This document shows positions 16,989-24,562 of a stretch of DNA of 36,201 nt, piece after piece; the stretch's first letter is position 1, and every line of letters starts with the position of its first letter. Location: assembly GCA_913050215.1 (NCBI GenBank), contig CAJXBG010000032.1:1-36201 (forward strand), read 5' to 3'. Source of the DNA: an uncultured Gammaproteobacteria bacterium. Its GTDB lineage: Bacteria > Pseudomonadota > Gammaproteobacteria > Pseudomonadales > Azotimanducaceae. Both the position numbers and the translations under genes were made by a program. A model generated the notes under the pieces. It was not told the DNA's origin and did no database searches. It was given only the letters and a program-made list of their open reading frames with translations.

Positions 16989-17034
16989 ATTGCGAGTGAC
17001 AAGAACCGTTAGCGGGAAATTGAGGCGAAGTAAT

Positions 17035-18285
17035 ATGAAACTAGATGTTGATTTTGTTCGGCAACATTTTCCGGCGTTTAACGGAGATACAAAAATAGAC
17101 GGTCATTTCCTCGACGCTGCGGCAGGGTCATACCCCTGCCAACAGACGATCGACGCATTAACCGGTTTCTATCTCTACAACAAAGTTCAGCCGGGCAATC
17201 CCTATCCCGAGAGTCAGCGAGCAATGACTCAGATGGTTTCTTCACGGGAGCGATGGGCGCAGGCACTCAATGTCCAGCCTCACGAATTGGATTTTGGTCC
17301 CTCAACCACGCAAAACCTTTACGTGGTCGCGAGCGCCTTTCGTGATTTGCTGGTGCCTGGTGATGAGGTTGTGGTGACTAATCAGGATCATGAGTCTAAC
17401 AACGGAGCGATGCGCAGAGCGGTTAAAGACGCCGGTGCGACACTTGTAGAATGGCAGGTAGATACCGAGAGTGGTTTACTCGACCCGGAACAGTTGGCGT
17501 TGATTGTCAGTAATAAAACCAAACTGATTTGTTTTCCTCATAGTTCAAACCTTGCGGGAACCCGCAATGATGTTGAGCGAGTGGTTGAAATTGCTAAAAC
17601 AATTGATGCTTTTACGCTTTGTGACGGTGTCTCCTATGCGCCACACGAGATACCTGATGTCGATCTTATGGGCGTCGATATTTATCTGTTTAGTCTCTAC
17701 AAGGTCTATTCTGTCCATCAGGGATTATTGGTCATCAGAGAGCGTTTGCTCGCGCAATTACCTAAACAGGGACATTTCTTTAAGTCTGCGCTAACAGTCG
17801 GTGAAAAAATGATACCGGCGGGGCCCGATCACGCACAAGTTGCCGCGGCAGGTGGCGTGCTAGATTACATCATGAGTTTGGCGTTACACCACGGCTTTGA
17901 ACCAGCCAGCAGCGGGCAGGAAGATTTAGCCGGCGCAAGCCGATTTGTAAGTGAATTGTGGCATGTGCATGAAAGGACGATACTTGCGCCATTGTTGGAC
18001 TATCTGAACACTAGACAAAGCGTGAGATATTTGGGAGCTAGAACTGCCAACAACGATCGTTGTCCGCTTGTCACATTTAGTGCCGTAGATAGAGATCCGG
18101 CAGAGTTAACCAAAGCATTATGTGAACGAAAAATTTTGTGCTGCACGAGCCACTGTTATGCACCGAGACTGCTCGAAGCTGTAGGCATGGACGCGCAGAA
18201 AGGCGGTGTGCGGTTTTCAATGGCACACTTTAATAATGCAGATGATGTTAGCGCAACGATCGCCGCGCTCGACGAACTGCTTTGA
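17035..18285 (+). CDS. Class V aminotransferase-fold PLP-dependent enzyme
   Basis: A 416-residue protein of the cysteine-desulfurase/isopenicillin-epimerase-like branch of PLP enzymes. Landmarks are FLDAAAGSYPC near the N-terminus, FGPSTTQNLYVVAS, NQDHESNNGAMR (His119 stacking on the cofactor), LCDGVSYAPH with Asp197 contacting the pyridine nitrogen, and FSLYKVYSVHQG with Lys223 as Schiff-base lysine. The C-terminal half has LCERKILCCTSHCYAP, with a C-C-x2-H-C cluster. Reaction type (desulfurase, lyase or epimerase) is not inferable. The ATG at 17035 has GAGG 9 bases upstream; the frame is open further but into the terminator. Its stop lies 10 bp from that of the convergent thioredoxin lipoprotein gene. 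Confidence 0.85.
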   Translation: MKLDVDFVRQHFPAFNGDTKIDGHFLDAAAGSYPCQQTIDALTGFYLYNKVQPGNPYPESQRAMTQMVSSRERWAQALNVQPHELDFGPSTTQNLYVVASAFRDLLVPGDEVVVTNQDHESNNGAMRRAVKDAGATLVEWQVDTESGLLDPEQLALIVSNKTKLICFPHSSNLAGTRNDVERVVEIAKTIDAFTLCDGVSYAPHEIPDVDLMGVDIYLFSLYKVYSVHQGLLVIRERLLAQLPKQGHFFKSALTVGEKMIPAGPDHAQVAAAGGVLDYIMSLALHHGFEPASSGQEDLAGASRFVSELWHVHERTILAPLLDYLNTRQSVRYLGARTANNDRCPLVTFSAVDRDPAELTKALCERKILCCTSHCYAPRLLEAVGMDAQKGGVRFSMAHFNNADDVSATIAALDELL

Positions 18286-18295
18286 TGTGAGGCGG

Positions 18296-19963
18296 TCAGA
18301 TTAGCGTTGCGCAGTTTTCCAGCGCGGTAGTACCTGATTCTTGTGCCTTACATCGCGTCTCAATGAATTTGTTGTAGCTACCAATAAGTCCGGTGCTGTT
18401 GGTGTTTTCTTCTTCAATGTTATTGTCTGCCACCGCATTTTCCTCTGCCCACTGCCGAAGGCTTTTGGTCATAGAACGTAGTACGCGAAAGTTTCTTCCG
18501 GAAAAAGTGTCTTCCTCTGAATCGATATCTAACAATAACTTCATTGCTGTCGTAACGATGAGCTTATCGTCTTCCGGTGTCAGTCTGATCAGGGTTCGAA
18601 CATAGTTGGCGCCCCATTGGAAGCGCGTGGCTGCACCTTGTGAGGATTCGTAGGCTTTTCTTCGCCAGTCGAGTGCGGTTTCATCATCGCCGTCATTCTC
18701 GGCGATAGATGATAGGCTGCTCATGAAGTAATAAGGTGCGGTAGATTTTTTCAGCTCGGCCAATAAAATCGCCTTGGCCTCACTCACTAAATGTGCAGAT
18801 TGAAGAACGTAGTTTATTTGACTGACAACACTCTGGCGGGCGAACGAATTTCTTGTCGCGCGGTCGGCTTTCCGAACAGCGGCGAGTATCTGCGTTTTGA
18901 ATTCCGGCGATATCTCCCTAGTTTCATCTTCAAGGTAGTAGAAATGAATTGCCGGTAAAAAGCCTGCGAGTTGCTCTGCTGTCGAAAGAGATGGGCTATC
19001 TGATAGTCTGATCATGGTTGTTTTCCATCGATCGGCAAACATAGCAGCGCCTTCAGGATCTGATTCAACATCCACAACCACCGACAGGACCTCTTGTGTG
19101 TAGTACGCAAAGTACTCCCAACTGGCGAGCGTAAGGACATCGTTTTGCAAGATCTCTGTGACCCTTGCCATTGCTTCTGTTACTAGCACAGGCCTGGATT
19201 CAGCTTCGGTTGATGAAGCGACAGCCCTTAAATATTGCATATATAAACGCGCGCTGGCCAAAGGTTCTTTGCTTGCATTGGACATGTCGAGAAAGATTTC
19301 AGGCGAATATTTTTCCGGTAAGGCTTGCTGGTCCTGACCCCAAGAATAATAAGCTAATTGCTGAAAATCGGCGTTAGTCAGTGTGGTACTGCCGGCTTGC
19401 ACCATCTCGACCAACTGCGACGTGGGTTTGATACTGTTCAGACTGACCGCGAGGATGTCGTTGTATTTTGAGATGTCTATGCCGCCAGGAATACGAGTGA
19501 TTTCCTCACCTAGAGAATTGAAGACGATCATGGTGGGATAACCCTTAACGCCAAACTGTTCTCCGGCTGCCTGAGCGCGAGCTGTATCGCCATCTAGGTA
19601 GATAGGAATAAAAGATTCGCTAAGTGAGATAAATCTCCGACTTTTAAAGACAGTTTGTTTGATCTCCTGACAGGGTGGACACCAAACAGCACCCCAGTAA
19701 AGAAATATCGGCTTGCCTTCCTCTTTTGCTTGAAGAAACGCCTGACCCACGTCTCCACTAAACCATTGAATTTCATCTGCACTCGGTTCATCAGTAGACG
19801 TTGTCCCCAGAGTTGTCCCCAAAGTTGTGCCTGAAGTTGTGCCTGAAGTTGTGCCTGAAGTTGTGCCGGAGGTTGTCGCACCGGCGCTTTGCGCCTCAGT
19901 TTTCGTGATTCCATCACTACACGCCGTCATGATGAACAAGAAGGGTATGATTAGATATTTCAT
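18296..19963 (-). CDS. Thioredoxin-fold lipoprotein
   Basis: A 555-residue exported lipoprotein. Lipobox FIMTAC puts the lipidated Cys at residue 15, followed by Ser-Asp; Asp at +3 does not mark inner-membrane retention as clearly as +2. Residues 29-54 are a Thr/Ser/Gly linker made of tandem TTSG and TTLG units from a 12-bp DNA repeat. A thioredoxin domain follows (about 60-180) with active site WCPPC (Cys95, Cys98) and the cis-Pro segment KGYPTMIVF. The remaining ~370 residues are helical, perhaps TPR-like, and unrecognised. It is 55 bases downstream of the selenocysteine peroxiredoxin gene and probably co-transcribed, which makes it a candidate reductant for that enzyme (inference). Confidence 0.85.
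   Translation of the reverse strand: MKYLIIPFLFIMTACSDGITKTEAQSAGATTSGTTSGTTSGTTSGTTLGTTLGTTSTDEPSADEIQWFSGDVGQAFLQAKEEGKPIFLYWGAVWCPPCQEIKQTVFKSRRFISLSESFIPIYLDGDTARAQAAGEQFGVKGYPTMIVFNSLGEEITRIPGGIDISKYNDILAVSLNSIKPTSQLVEMVQAGSTTLTNADFQQLAYYSWGQDQQALPEKYSPEIFLDMSNASKEPLASARLYMQYLRAVASSTEAESRPVLVTEAMARVTEILQNDVLTLASWEYFAYYTQEVLSVVVDVESDPEGAAMFADRWKTTMIRLSDSPSLSTAEQLAGFLPAIHFYYLEDETREISPEFKTQILAAVRKADRATRNSFARQSVVSQINYVLQSAHLVSEAKAILLAELKKSTAPYYFMSSLSSIAENDGDDETALDWRRKAYESSQGAATRFQWGANYVRTLIRLTPEDDKLIVTTAMKLLLDIDSEEDTFSGRNFRVLRSMTKSLRQWAEENAVADNNIEEENTNSTGLIGSYNKFIETRCKAQESGTTALENCATLI
19800..19877 (-). repeat. 12-bp tandem repeat in the lipoprotein linker
   Basis: About six and a half copies of a 12-mer, GTTGTGCCTGAA on the plus strand: three identical copies (19824-19859), one variant GTTGTGCCGGAG, two GTTGTCCCCARA copies on the left and a partial copy on the right. 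Because the unit is 12 bp, copy changes alter linker length by four residues without shifting the frame. Confidence 0.9.
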
Positions 19964-20018
19964 GGCGGGTCCTGTTTTTCGTGGTTTCAGCGAAGCCTGA
20001 TCAGAGCTTTACCAAAGC

Positions 20019-20594
20019 TTAATTTTTCTGCACGGCACGCATGGGTACGTTAAGTTCCCTCAGGCTCGATACAAGTGTTTTGCCGGCTGTTCGGGGTCTT
20101 ACGGCTTTATCTATCCGTTGGATGATGCCCTTTTTGTTGATATAAAAAGTCCATCGTTTAGCGGACCCACCACCAGACAAAACGCCATAGTCCGCTGTCA
20201 TTTGTTTTTCGGGATCAGAGAGAATCGGAAACGTTGCTTCGTTTTTCGCTGCAAACCCAGCGTTATCCTGAGGGTTATCGGTGCTCGCCATAAAATAGGC
20301 GACTTCAAAATTTTGAATTTCCTTGTCACTGTCACGCAGCGCCTTGCATTCGATCGTTCACCCTCCGGTGAACGCTTTTGGGAAAAATGCGATGACAACA
20401 TAGGCTTTATCTCTGAAGTCTGACAGGGAGTATGCGTTTCCGTCGGAACCCTGAAGGGTGAAATCTGGTGCCAGGTCGCCGACCTCAGGTGCCGCTTGGC
20501 CCATGGTTGTACTGGTCAGTAAAAGTAATGCAAGGGACAGTTTTGCTTTGATGGCAAATGATAGAAAGCCAAGTTTAATGCGCAGGTGTTTCAT
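20019..20594 (-). CDS. Exported peroxiredoxin, selenoprotein (in-frame UGA)
   Basis: A 191-residue AhpC/TSA-family peroxiredoxin read through an in-frame TGA at 20360-20358. Residues 1-34 are a signal peptide (h-region [13 protein letters not shown], cleavage GQA-AP), so it acts in the periplasm, reducing peroxides. After [13 protein letters not shown] comes [12 protein letters not shown], then the TGA at residue 79, then [10 protein letters not shown]. The family has the peroxidatic Cys exactly here (GGCTxEC), so UGA very likely encodes selenocysteine. Homology continues in frame: [58 protein letters not shown] Cys four residues after the Sec (residue 83) may be resolving. No frameshift is needed. 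A simple pipeline would call two fragments (20594-20358 and 20291-20019). The thioredoxin lipoprotein gene follows. Confidence 0.88.
20328..20357 (-). promoter_or_regulatory. Candidate bacterial SECIS hairpin
   Basis: Starting right after the UGA on the minus strand, an imperfect hairpin can be drawn: outer pairs AC/GU and UC/GA separated by mismatches, then a 5-bp upper stem AUGCA/UGCGU (20349-20345 with 20338-20334) and a 6-base apical loop AGGCGC with G as its second base, as in bacterial SECIS elements. The loop lies 13 bases after the UGA, on the short side of known elements. Drawn by eye only. Confidence 0.45.
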
Positions 20595-20734
20595 AGGTTA
20601 ACTCAAAAATTGTCGACTGTGTTTGTGGGTTGTCGCGATACGGGGTACATGCCATGAAGAAAGGCGTTAAAATGATGGTTCGCGGCCCGATTTATACTCG
20701 GGACATTCTTGCATAGAACCCCGGGGATCAAAAG

Positions 20735-21667
20735 TTGTCATTGTCTACTCACGAGGCTGTGTTCCAGCCACTACTTCAAGTGCTGGAAACCTTTTTAGCG
20801 ACGGCTCAATTAGATGCTCGAAGGGTCTTTCATGGCCGCGGCCATCTCCATGAGGGACTTGAACACATTAATGTCGATTGGTATGCGCCGGTGATGCTTG
20901 TCTCCGGTTACAAAGAGATAGAGAACATCGACGAGTTAACAGAGTTGATCGTGCGATTTGATGTAGAACGTCAAATTAAATCGGTTGTCTACCAGTTACG
21001 CTCCAGTAAAGGTGCTGTATCGGAGGTCAAATGGGGTGAAGAGCATCCGGTTTGTATTGTGACTGAAAGTGATTTGAAGTTTGAGGTACAACCCGGCGTG
21101 AGGCAAAACGCGGGTTTTTTTCTCGATATGAGACCGCTAAGACACTGGTTGCGACAGTATAGCGAAGGTAAGAATGTGCTGAATTTATTTGCTTACACCT
21201 GTTCTCTTTCTGTCGCTGCCTTAGCGGGGGGCGCACGCCAAGTAGTCAATGTCGATATGAGTAAACCCAGCATTAACTGGGGGAAACGGAATCATGAACT
21301 CAATAGCCAGGACCCACGAAGCGTTAAGTCTATTCCGCACAATTTATTCAAGTCTTGGGGTCGTATTCAGCAATTTGGGCGTTATGAGCTGTTGCTGATC
21401 GATCCTCCTACGCGGCAAAAGGGTAGCTTTAGTGCGGAAAAAGATTACGCTGCGGTGCTGAAAAAACTTCACAAGCTCTGTGAACCGGGTGCCGACATTA
21501 TTGCGACAGTGAACAGCCCTTATTTGAGTGGAGACTACCTACCCTCGTTAATGCAACGATATCAGAGCAATATCCGGCTGATCGGCGAGATGGAAGCAAG
21601 CCCCGAATTTGTCGACAAATATCCGGAACGGGGATTGAAGATCTTTCATTTTCGCGCACCGGGCTAG
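20735..21667 (+). CDS. Class I SAM-dependent methyltransferase (RlmI/RlmK-like)
   Basis: A 310-residue methyltransferase. The diagnostic segment QNAGFFLDMRPLRHWL precedes the SAM-binding Rossmann core LNLFAYTCSLSVAALAGGARQVVNVDMS and the catalytic-region motif LLLIDPPTRQKGSF. This arrangement is that of the YccW/RlmI-RlmK-type rRNA cytosine/guanine methyltransferases, but the PUA domain of RlmI is missing and the N-terminal ~120 residues are shorter, so the target (probably rRNA) is not certain. The start is TTG at 20735 with GGGGA about 8 bases upstream; a second TTG two codons on is possible. It is divergent from the peroxiredoxin gene. Confidence 0.82.
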   Translation: MSLSTHEAVFQPLLQVLETFLATAQLDARRVFHGRGHLHEGLEHINVDWYAPVMLVSGYKEIENIDELTELIVRFDVERQIKSVVYQLRSSKGAVSEVKWGEEHPVCIVTESDLKFEVQPGVRQNAGFFLDMRPLRHWLRQYSEGKNVLNLFAYTCSLSVAALAGGARQVVNVDMSKPSINWGKRNHELNSQDPRSVKSIPHNLFKSWGRIQQFGRYELLLIDPPTRQKGSFSAEKDYAAVLKKLHKLCEPGADIIATVNSPYLSGDYLPSLMQRYQSNIRLIGEMEASPEFVDKYPERGLKIFHFRAPG

Positions 21668-21713
21668 TATGTTGTGACAGTATTACTAGCAACTGAAGTT
21701 GACCGTGAATCAT

Positions 21714-21761
21714 GGTGCAAGTGCGCACCGCTTAGGTGTTAAGTTCGCAGGTGCAAGTCGC
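21714..21761 (+). repeat. Three imperfect direct repeats upstream of the SDR gene
   Basis: GGTGCAAGTGCGC (21714-21726), GGTGTTAAGTTCGC (21735-21748) and GGTGCAAGTCGC (21750-21761) share a GGTG-AAGT-CGC pattern at roughly 15-21 bp spacing. The first also forms a GGTGC/GCACC dyad. They lie 50-100 bp before the SDR start, where a regulator could bind. Confidence 0.4.
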
Positions 21762-21813
21762 GGCGGATCTGGATTAGAATTAGTGATCGTTTACGTTCAA
21801 TCAAGGAGTAGTT

Positions 21814-22578
21814 ATGGGTGAGGAATCAGTATTGGTGACGGGTGGTGGCAGCGGCATGGGTCAACTTGCCTCTCGTCAGTTAGCTAATGCGGGCTACAAT
21901 GTCGCGGCGGTGGACGTTAACGAAAAAGGCTTGTTAGAGACCGCCGAAGGTTTTCAGAATATTAGGACTTTTCAGACTGATGTCACGAGTTATGAAGACG
22001 TGCTCAAGGTTGTGGCAGAGACTGAGGAAAAGCTGGGTCCAATCAGAAAAGTTTACAACGCAGCGGCGATCATGCCGCTGGGTAAAATCGAAGATCAAGA
22101 AGCAGATGTCTTCAGGCGTGTCATGGACATCAACTACACGGGTGTTGTGAACGTGACAAAGGCGACATTGCCAGGTTTGATTGAAAGAAATGAAGGAGAA
22201 ATCATCAATTTTGCCTCTATCGCAGGATGGTTGCCCACGATATATATGGCGGCATACGACGCTTCAAAGTTTGCAGTGGTTGCGTTCACCGAAGTGTTGT
22301 ACCACGAAAATTTGAATAACAACATCAAGGTCGTTTGTGTGTGTCCCCCGCCAGTTAAGACACCGTTACTGCAGCAGGCTCGGGATACAGTTTGGCCGAA
22401 AGTCTTTGATCAGGGTGATCACATCGAAGCAGAAGATGTGCTCCGTTGTATCAATGATACGCTCGAAAGTGGCGAGTTATTCGCGTTCCCGGGAAAGCAG
22501 ACTAAAATGGTATGGCGGATGCGACGTTGGTTGCCCGGTATGTTGTGGAAAAATGTGCATAAGTCTGAAGGCTTGTAG
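21814..22578 (+). CDS. SDR family NAD(P)-dependent oxidoreductase
   Basis: A 254-residue classical short-chain dehydrogenase. It opens VLVTGGGSGMGQLASRQL (TGxxxGxG), has Asp-containing AAVDVNEKGL after the second strand, which suggests NAD(H) rather than NADP(H), then YNAAA in place of NNAG, the tetrad Asn in MDINYTG, FASIAG with the catalytic Ser, and YDASK with Tyr and Lys. The C-terminus ends in a basic, tryptophan-rich stretch (KMVWRMRRWLPGMLWKNVHK) that may lie against the membrane. AAGGAG at good spacing supports the start. Substrate unknown. Converges on the amidohydrolase gene. Confidence 0.88.
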   Translation: MGEESVLVTGGGSGMGQLASRQLANAGYNVAAVDVNEKGLLETAEGFQNIRTFQTDVTSYEDVLKVVAETEEKLGPIRKVYNAAAIMPLGKIEDQEADVFRRVMDINYTGVVNVTKATLPGLIERNEGEIINFASIAGWLPTIYMAAYDASKFAVVAFTEVLYHENLNNNIKVVCVCPPPVKTPLLQQARDTVWPKVFDQGDHIEAEDVLRCINDTLESGELFAFPGKQTKMVWRMRRWLPGMLWKNVHKSEGL

Positions 22579-22599
22579 GCGCATTTTTCGTTCAGATGT

Positions 22600-22626
22600 G
22601 GGGCGCTCCAAATGTGAATGCGCCCC
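22600..22626. terminator. GC-rich hairpin between converging genes
   Basis: GGGGCGC (22600-22606) and GCGCCCC (22620-22626) form a perfect 7-bp stem with a 13-base loop between the stops of the SDR and amidohydrolase genes. No T-run follows on either strand, so it is a candidate terminator or transcript-end hairpin only. Confidence 0.4.
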
Positions 22627-22662
22627 CATCACCGGTCTGTCATCAACCGAATCTATGTTTCG

Positions 22663-23838
22663 CTAGCTTCTAGCATCTGGAAACAGTCTTAGGAAGTTCT
22701 CTGTGAAGAACAGGTCCTTCACTTCATCACTCTCTGCTTCCAACCAGCCGTCAAATTTGCCGAGCGGGTTACGTCCGCCTTCGACGTGGGGATAGTCGCT
22801 TGAGAAAAGATATAAGTCGGGATTTGATTGTTCAATCAACATCGCTACATCTTCATGGGGAAATGGCGTAAACCCCATTTGTTCTGTTAACTGTTGCGAA
22901 GGTGTTCTTTCGAATCTGACAGACTCGTCTACCCGGCCATAGATTTTACTCACCCAATCGAGGCGTTTAAGCATTTCCGGTACCCAGCCGGCGCCAAGCT
23001 CAACCGCTGCACCCCGTAGTTTTGGATTTCTGTCAAACACACCATCCAACACCATCATGCTGATAAACGTTTCCGGTGGCTGGTGCATGACTGCGGCATC
23101 TTTTGTTCTCACGTTCTCGCCGCCACCCATCCAGTCTTTAACCGCTGCGCGACCATTGTTGCTCCATTCTTTAAGTGCCTGCAAAGGGGCGCCGCCAACA
23201 TGTATAAGAAAAGGTGTGCCGGATTCTGCCAGCAGCGCCCAGAATTTCTCCAGATCAACATGTCCCGGCGACTTTCCATGGGGGGCTCGGTGCGGTACCC
23301 AGATGGCCTCAAGACCGGACTCTATGGCGAATTCCAGCTCTGCATAGGCGAGTTCAGCATCGTCAAGAGGCACAATGCCAACGCCCATCAATCGATCGTC
23401 AGATTGGCAAAAGTCAATCATGTGACGGTTATGCGCTCTGGTGGCGCCGTAACGAAGATTAAGCGGTTTTTTTGTGCTGGGGTGAAACGGGAAAGCGACG
23501 CTGTGGGTTGCAAAGACCAGCTGCTTGCGAAAGCCCAGCATGTCCATGGCGGTGGTCCTGTCCTGCTTATTGAAGGCGCCAAGGGCCTGAATTTCCTTGG
23601 AACTCTCGATCAACTTGTCTCCCAGATCAATCATCGATTGAACGTGTTCAGCGCTATGAACCCCGCCTTGGGACATGATGACGTCTACTTCTTCATTGCT
23701 AACTAGTGACGCGCTGTAGCTGACTTCCGGAATGTCGTCGCGAATATCGGGGTCAGCGTAGGCTTTGAGGAAGTCTGGCAATTCCATGATGTGGCTGTCT
23801 GCATCATAGATTGCTCTTTCAGGGGGTGCGTACGTCAT
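22663..23838 (-). CDS. Amidohydrolase family protein (Amidohydro_2, decarboxylase-like)
   Basis: A 391-residue metal-dependent hydrolase of the ACMSD/2,3-dihydroxybenzoate-decarboxylase-like branch of the amidohydrolases. Near the N-terminus YDADSHIMELPDFL supplies the D-x-H metal site (Asp14 region, His16). Further metal and catalytic elements are FLIHVGG (His) and FSSDYPHVEGG (Asp, His) near the C-terminus, plus the GVGIVPLDD and IWVPHRAP barrel strands. It should cleave C-C or C-N bonds of a small acid or ring compound in the cytoplasm; the substrate is unknown. GAGGA lies 6 bases before the ATG. An inverted repeat sits just upstream of this start, in the region shared with the divergent peroxidase-related gene. 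Confidence 0.88.
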   Translation of the reverse strand: MTYAPPERAIYDADSHIMELPDFLKAYADPDIRDDIPEVSYSASLVSNEEVDVIMSQGGVHSAEHVQSMIDLGDKLIESSKEIQALGAFNKQDRTTAMDMLGFRKQLVFATHSVAFPFHPSTKKPLNLRYGATRAHNRHMIDFCQSDDRLMGVGIVPLDDAELAYAELEFAIESGLEAIWVPHRAPHGKSPGHVDLEKFWALLAESGTPFLIHVGGAPLQALKEWSNNGRAAVKDWMGGGENVRTKDAAVMHQPPETFISMMVLDGVFDRNPKLRGAAVELGAGWVPEMLKRLDWVSKIYGRVDESVRFERTPSQQLTEQMGFTPFPHEDVAMLIEQSNPDLYLFSSDYPHVEGGRNPLGKFDGWLEAESDEVKDLFFTENFLRLFPDARS

Positions 23839-23850
23839 AAAGATCCTCGA

Positions 23851-23880
23851 TAACCTTGGTAAATTGATACAACAAGGTTA
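23851..23880. promoter_or_regulatory. Inverted repeat TAACCTTG-N14-CAAGGTTA
   Basis: Perfect 8-bp arms separated by 14 bp, 12 bp from the start codon of the amidohydrolase and about 90 bp from the divergent peroxidase-related gene. It fits an operator for a regulator encoded elsewhere, or a hairpin in the amidohydrolase leader. Confidence 0.45.
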
Positions 23881-23968
23881 CCGCCTAATCTTTCGCTGTG
23901 TCCATGAAAATCATTATCCAGTGTGTGTAAAATAACGGTCCGACCCACCGATCTGAAGAAACATAGCC

Positions 23969-24535
23969 ATGGAACAACCTATTAGCCGTTTCCCCGTACC
24001 TGATGTGAACGATCTACCGGATGACATTAAAGAAAAAGTGCTGGCTATACAGGAGAGATCAGGGTTTATCCCCAATGTCTTCTTAGCTTTGGCGCACCGC
24101 CCCGATGAATTCCGTGCTTTTTTTGCGTATCACGATGCGTTGATGGACAAGGAAAGTGGCTTGACGAAAGCGGAGCGAGAAATGATTGTTGTCGCCACAT
24201 CTGCAAGGAATGAGTGTCAGTATTGTGTGGTATCCCATGGCGCTATTTTGAGAATCCGCGCGAAAGATCCGTTAATAGCCGACCAAGTTGCGACAAACTA
24301 CCGAAAAGCTGATATCAGCCCGCGGCAACGCGCCATGCTGGATTTTGGTATTAAGATCTCTAGGAATGCCGAAGCGACCTGTGATGAGGACTTTGAAACG
24401 CTTCGGTCTCACGGATTTAGCGATGAAGATATTTGGGACATCGCCGGTATCGCATCGTTCTTCAGCCTCAGCAACCGCATGGCGAATTTTACATCCATGC
24501 GGCCAAACGCAGAGTTCTATGGCATGGGACGTTAA
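23969..24535 (+). CDS. Peroxidase-related enzyme (carboxymuconolactone decarboxylase/AhpD fold)
   Basis: A 188-residue all-helical protein of the AhpD-like group usually annotated as peroxidase-related. The active-site signature is complete: glutamates in LTKAEREMIVVATSARNECQYCVVSHG, with Cys83-x2-Cys86-x3-His90. The N-terminus FPVPDVNDLPDDIKEKVLAIQERSGFIPNVFLALAHRP and the C-terminal NRMANFTSMRPNAEFYGMGR are typical of this subgroup. The redox-active cysteine pair suggests thiol-dependent peroxide reduction, but activity is not established for the group. No signal peptide. It is divergent from the amidohydrolase and ends 27 bp from the converging phosphatase gene. Confidence 0.88.
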   Translation: MEQPISRFPVPDVNDLPDDIKEKVLAIQERSGFIPNVFLALAHRPDEFRAFFAYHDALMDKESGLTKAEREMIVVATSARNECQYCVVSHGAILRIRAKDPLIADQVATNYRKADISPRQRAMLDFGIKISRNAEATCDEDFETLRSHGFSDEDIWDIAGIASFFSLSNRMANFTSMRPNAEFYGMGR

Positions 24536-24562
24536 ACCTGTTCGTCGGACTATTCACGGAGG

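Noticed and set aside
19800-19877. CRISPR-like repeat
   Set aside because: The 12-bp units are contiguous without spacers and lie in frame inside a lipoprotein linker.
20118-20423. 101-codon plus-strand frame across the peroxiredoxin
   Set aside because: Antisense to a clearly homologous protein; it is a shadow frame with no family match.
20019-20594. Peroxiredoxin as a nonsense pseudogene or two separate genes
   Set aside because: Both halves are in the same frame with unbroken family homology, including the bases between TGA and the second fragment, and the TGA replaces exactly the catalytic Cys. The second fragment alone would lack the active site.
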